7,423 bases of DNA from Propionibacteriaceae bacterium UBA5174 (GTDB taxonomy: Bacteria > Actinomycetota > Actinomycetes > Propionibacteriales > Propionibacteriaceae): contig DHWU01000075.1 in the NCBI GenBank assembly GCA_002413345.1, positions 1 through 7,423 of the forward strand. The letters are read 5' to 3'. This document shows positions 5,431-7,423 of the stretch, piece after piece. Each line of letters opens with the position of its first letter. The stretch's first letter is position 1. A program made the translations under genes and the position numbers. The notes beneath the pieces were generated by a model. That model worked only from the letters and a program-made list of their open reading frames with translations, was not told the origin of the DNA and did not search any database.

Positions 5431-7116
5431 ATGATCGAGCCTGCCTCCTATAGCGATTTCATCCGCGATCGGGTCCGCAAAGACATCGATGAAGGCACCT
5501 ACTCAGGCCGGGTCCAGACCCGCTTTCCACCCGAACCCAATGGCTACCTGCATATCGGCCACGCCAAGGCGATGACCGTTGATTTTGGCACCGCCGAGCA
5601 GTTCGGGGGTGTCTGCAATCTGCGCCTAGACGACACAAACCCAGACACCGAGGAATACGAATACTTCAACTCGATCCTTGAAGACATCAGCTGGTTGGGC
5701 TACTCCCCGGCCAGCGTCTTGCATGCCTCGGACTACTTCGGCCAGCTCTATGACTGGGCCGAATACCTAATCGAGCGCGGCCTGGCCTACGTTGACGACT
5801 CTGACACCGAGACCATCTCTGCACAGCGCGGCGGCTTCGGCAAGCCCGGCGTGAACAGCGAATATCGCGACCGCACACCTGCGGAGAACCTTGAGCTATT
5901 CCGCGGCATGCGCGCTGGTGAGTACCCCGATGGGGCAAGGGTGCTACGGGCCAAGATCGACATGAACCACGAAAACATGGCCCTGCGTGACCCGGTCATG
6001 TACCGGATCCGACACTCCCACCATTTCCGTACCGGCGACCAGTGGTGCATCTACCCCACTTACGACTGGGCGCACGGCCAGTCCGACGCGATCGAGCGAG
6101 TCACCCACTCAATCTGCACGCTGGAGTTCGACACCCACCGTCCGCTCTATGACTGGTATCTCAAGCAACTGCCGCTGCCCGCCGAGAAGCCCCAGCAGAT
6201 CGAGTTCGCCAGACTGGAGCTAACTCATACCGTCACCAGCAAGCGGCGACTAGCGAAACTGGTCGCTGATGGCACCGTGGACGGATGGGACGATCCACGG
6301 ATGCCCACCCTGCGCGGCCTCCGCCGCCGCGGCTACCCCGCCGCAGCATTGCGGGCCTTCTGCACCGAGATCGGCACCACCCGCACTAACAGCCGGCAGA
6401 ACATCGAGGCGCTTGAGTCTTATGTGCGCCGGGAGTTGAACACCACCGCGCAGCGCCGGATGGCCGTGCTGCACCCGCTGCGGCTGGTGATCGACAACTG
6501 GCCCGCCGACGACTCCGGCAACCCGGTAACCGAGTATTTCGAGGTCAACAACAGCCCCGATAATCCAGATCACGGCACCCGCCAGGTCGCCTTCAGCGGC
6601 GAGCTGTTCATTGAGGCTGATGACTTCGCTGAAGTACCACCGCCAAAGTTCTTCCGGCTGAGCATCGGCCGCGAGGTCCGGTTGCGAAATGCTTACCTGG
6701 TCACTGCCACTTCAGTAGACAAGGACGCTGCGGGCAAGGTCACTGCGGTGCATGCAACGTATGACCCAACCACCCGCGGCGGCGATGCCCCCGATGGCCG
6801 CAAGGTGAAGTCCACCATGCACTGGGTCTCTGCGCCGCACGCGCTCGACATCACTGCGGTGCTTTACGACCGGCTGTTTACTGCCCCGGTCCCAGGTGAA
6901 GCCACCGGCGAAGCTCTCGACGATGTCAATCCAAATTCCCGCGAACTACTCACCGGCTGCAAGGCCGAAGCCTCGCTGGCCGAGCTAAGCCCCGCACAGG
7001 TTGTGCAGTTCGAACGAATCGGCTATTTCGCCGCCGACACTGTCCAGCCAACAGTGTTTCACCGCACGGTTGGGCTGCGGGACGAATGGGCTGCCATTCA
7101 ACGCCGCCAAGGCTGA
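5431..7116 (+). CDS. glnS: Glutaminyl-tRNA synthetase (GlnRS)
   Basis: This 561-residue class I synthetase charges tRNA-Gln with glutamine directly. It aligns in outline along the whole of E. coli GlnRS (about 554 residues). TRFPPEPNGYLHIGHAK (30-46) contains HIGH at 41-44, LRLDDTNP at 64-71, WCIYPTYDW at 205-213 (the Tyr of the glutamine pocket), SICTLEF at 227-233 and GWDDPRMPTLRGLRRRGY at 285-302. The two anticodon-binding beta-barrels follow, with GREVRLRNAYLV and DGRKVKSTMHWVSA. The second signature reads VTSKRRL (268-274) instead of the usual VMSKRKL. No YqeY-type C-terminal fusion is present. The TTG at 5422 is in frame, but ATG 5431 fits both the promoter and the family length better. 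The gene is convergent with tuf across a shared hairpin. By its resemblance to eukaryotic/gammaproteobacterial GlnRS it is likely of transferred origin, as the family is in bacteria generally. Confidence 0.97.
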   Translation: MIEPASYSDFIRDRVRKDIDEGTYSGRVQTRFPPEPNGYLHIGHAKAMTVDFGTAEQFGGVCNLRLDDTNPDTEEYEYFNSILEDISWLGYSPASVLHASDYFGQLYDWAEYLIERGLAYVDDSDTETISAQRGGFGKPGVNSEYRDRTPAENLELFRGMRAGEYPDGARVLRAKIDMNHENMALRDPVMYRIRHSHHFRTGDQWCIYPTYDWAHGQSDAIERVTHSICTLEFDTHRPLYDWYLKQLPLPAEKPQQIEFARLELTHTVTSKRRLAKLVADGTVDGWDDPRMPTLRGLRRRGYPAAALRAFCTEIGTTRTNSRQNIEALESYVRRELNTTAQRRMAVLHPLRLVIDNWPADDSGNPVTEYFEVNNSPDNPDHGTRQVAFSGELFIEADDFAEVPPPKFFRLSIGREVRLRNAYLVTATSVDKDAAGKVTAVHATYDPTTRGGDAPDGRKVKSTMHWVSAPHALDITAVLYDRLFTAPVPGEATGEALDDVNPNSRELLTGCKAEASLAELSPAQVVQFERIGYFAADTVQPTVFHRTVGLRDEWAAIQRRQG

Positions 7117-7171
7117 GTGTGCAGCCACACCAAGTCGCCGACTGAAGCAATCAACGACCTGCTTCAAAGGC

Positions 7172-7207
7172 AAAGGCGCCGGCCCCCATTGGGGACCGGC
7201 GCCTTTT
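7172..7207 (+). terminator. Strong intrinsic terminator between convergent glnS and tuf
   Basis: An 11 bp perfect stem (7172-7182 with 7196-7206, AAAGGCGCCGG/CCGGCGCCTTT) continues after one C-A mismatch with 4 bp CCCC/GGGG, closed by a 3 nt loop (7188-7190). On the plus strand it runs into TTTTCTT, an ideal U-tract for glnS. On the minus strand, for tuf, the hairpin ends CCTTT and is followed by GCCTTTG, which is weaker but may still work. It is therefore probably bidirectional. It lies 55 nt after the glnS stop and about 20 nt after the tuf stop. Confidence 0.9.
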
Positions 7208-7225
7208 CTTGCGCTGTAGTTCAGA

Positions 7226-7423
7226 TCACTTGAGGATCTTGGTCACACGACCGGCGCCGACGGTGCGTCCGCCTTCACGGATGGCGAACTTCAAACCGTC
7301 TTCCATGGCGATCGACTTCTTCAAGTGCACGGTCATGTCGGTGGTATCACCAGGCATCACCATGTCAGTGCCGCTCGGCAGCTCCACATCACCGGTTACG
7401 TCGGTGGTGCGGAAGTAGAACTG
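7226..7423 (-). CDS. tuf: Elongation factor Tu, C-terminal 65 residues (runs off the right edge)
   Basis: The minus-strand frame from 7423 down to the TGA at 7226-7228 reads QFYFRTTDVTGDVELPSGTD..., then MVMPGDTTDMTV, FAIREGGRTVGAGRVTKILK. This is the end of domain 3 of EF-Tu, nearly residue for residue like E. coli EF-Tu (FAIREGGRTVGAGVVAKVL). EF-Tu carries aminoacyl-tRNA to the ribosomal A site as a GTP complex, so it receives the products of both synthetases in this window. In bacteria tuf normally ends the str operon (rpsL-rpsG-fusA-tuf), which presumably continues beyond the right edge. The frame enters at a codon boundary and is intact. The shared terminator follows within about 20 nt. 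Confidence 0.97.
   Translation of the reverse strand, partial: QFYFRTTDVTGDVELPSGTDMVMPGDTTDMTVHLKKSIAMEDGLKFAIREGGRTVGAGRVTKILK

Noticed and set aside
1..7423. Defence system, mobile element, CRISPR or biosynthetic cluster
   Set aside because: No transposase, integrase, repeat array, nuclease, helicase or toxin-antitoxin pair is visible, and all sizeable open frames are accounted for by translation, transport or enzyme genes.

Overview
The window is GC-rich, densely coded chromosomal DNA. It most likely comes from a member of the Actinomycetota (high-GC Gram-positive bacteria). This rests on the S10 protein sequence, the N-terminus of L3, the C-terminus of EF-Tu, the actinobacterial character of the C-terminal half of the glutamyl-tRNA synthetase, and weak or absent Shine-Dalgarno sites before several genes. 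I cannot assign a genus. No mobile element, CRISPR array, tRNA or rRNA is visible.

The two ends belong to the conserved str/S10 ribosomal region. At the right end lies the 3' part of tuf (EF-Tu, minus strand). At the left end are rpsJ (S10) and the first codons of rplC (L3), also on the minus strand, which is the start of the S10 operon with its own probable promoter and short leader. Between them is a block of six genes. Reading right to left they are glnS (plus strand, convergent with tuf across a strong hairpin terminator), a DUF6891-like protein of unknown function (minus, divergent from glnS), gltX, a DprE2-like short-chain dehydrogenase/reductase and a transglutaminase-fold protein (the last three all minus, probably one operon), and an EamA/DMT-family membrane transporter (plus, convergent with that operon and divergent from rpsJ).

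The central theme is translation: EF-Tu, GlnRS, GluRS, S10 and L3 all lie within 7.4 kb. GluRS and GlnRS charge tRNA-Glu and tRNA-Gln directly, and a dedicated GlnRS is not universal in this phylum, where the amidotransferase GatCAB route is common. The reductase, the transglutaminase-like protein and the transporter look like accessory genes with no obvious pathway link to translation. The points most worth a second look are the gene block inserted between tuf and rpsJ, the apparent mosaic build of the GluRS, the altered KMSKS-type motif of the GlnRS, the DprE2-like reductase coupled to gltX, and the S10 promoter/leader hairpin. I found no clear sign of a wholly new multi-gene system.
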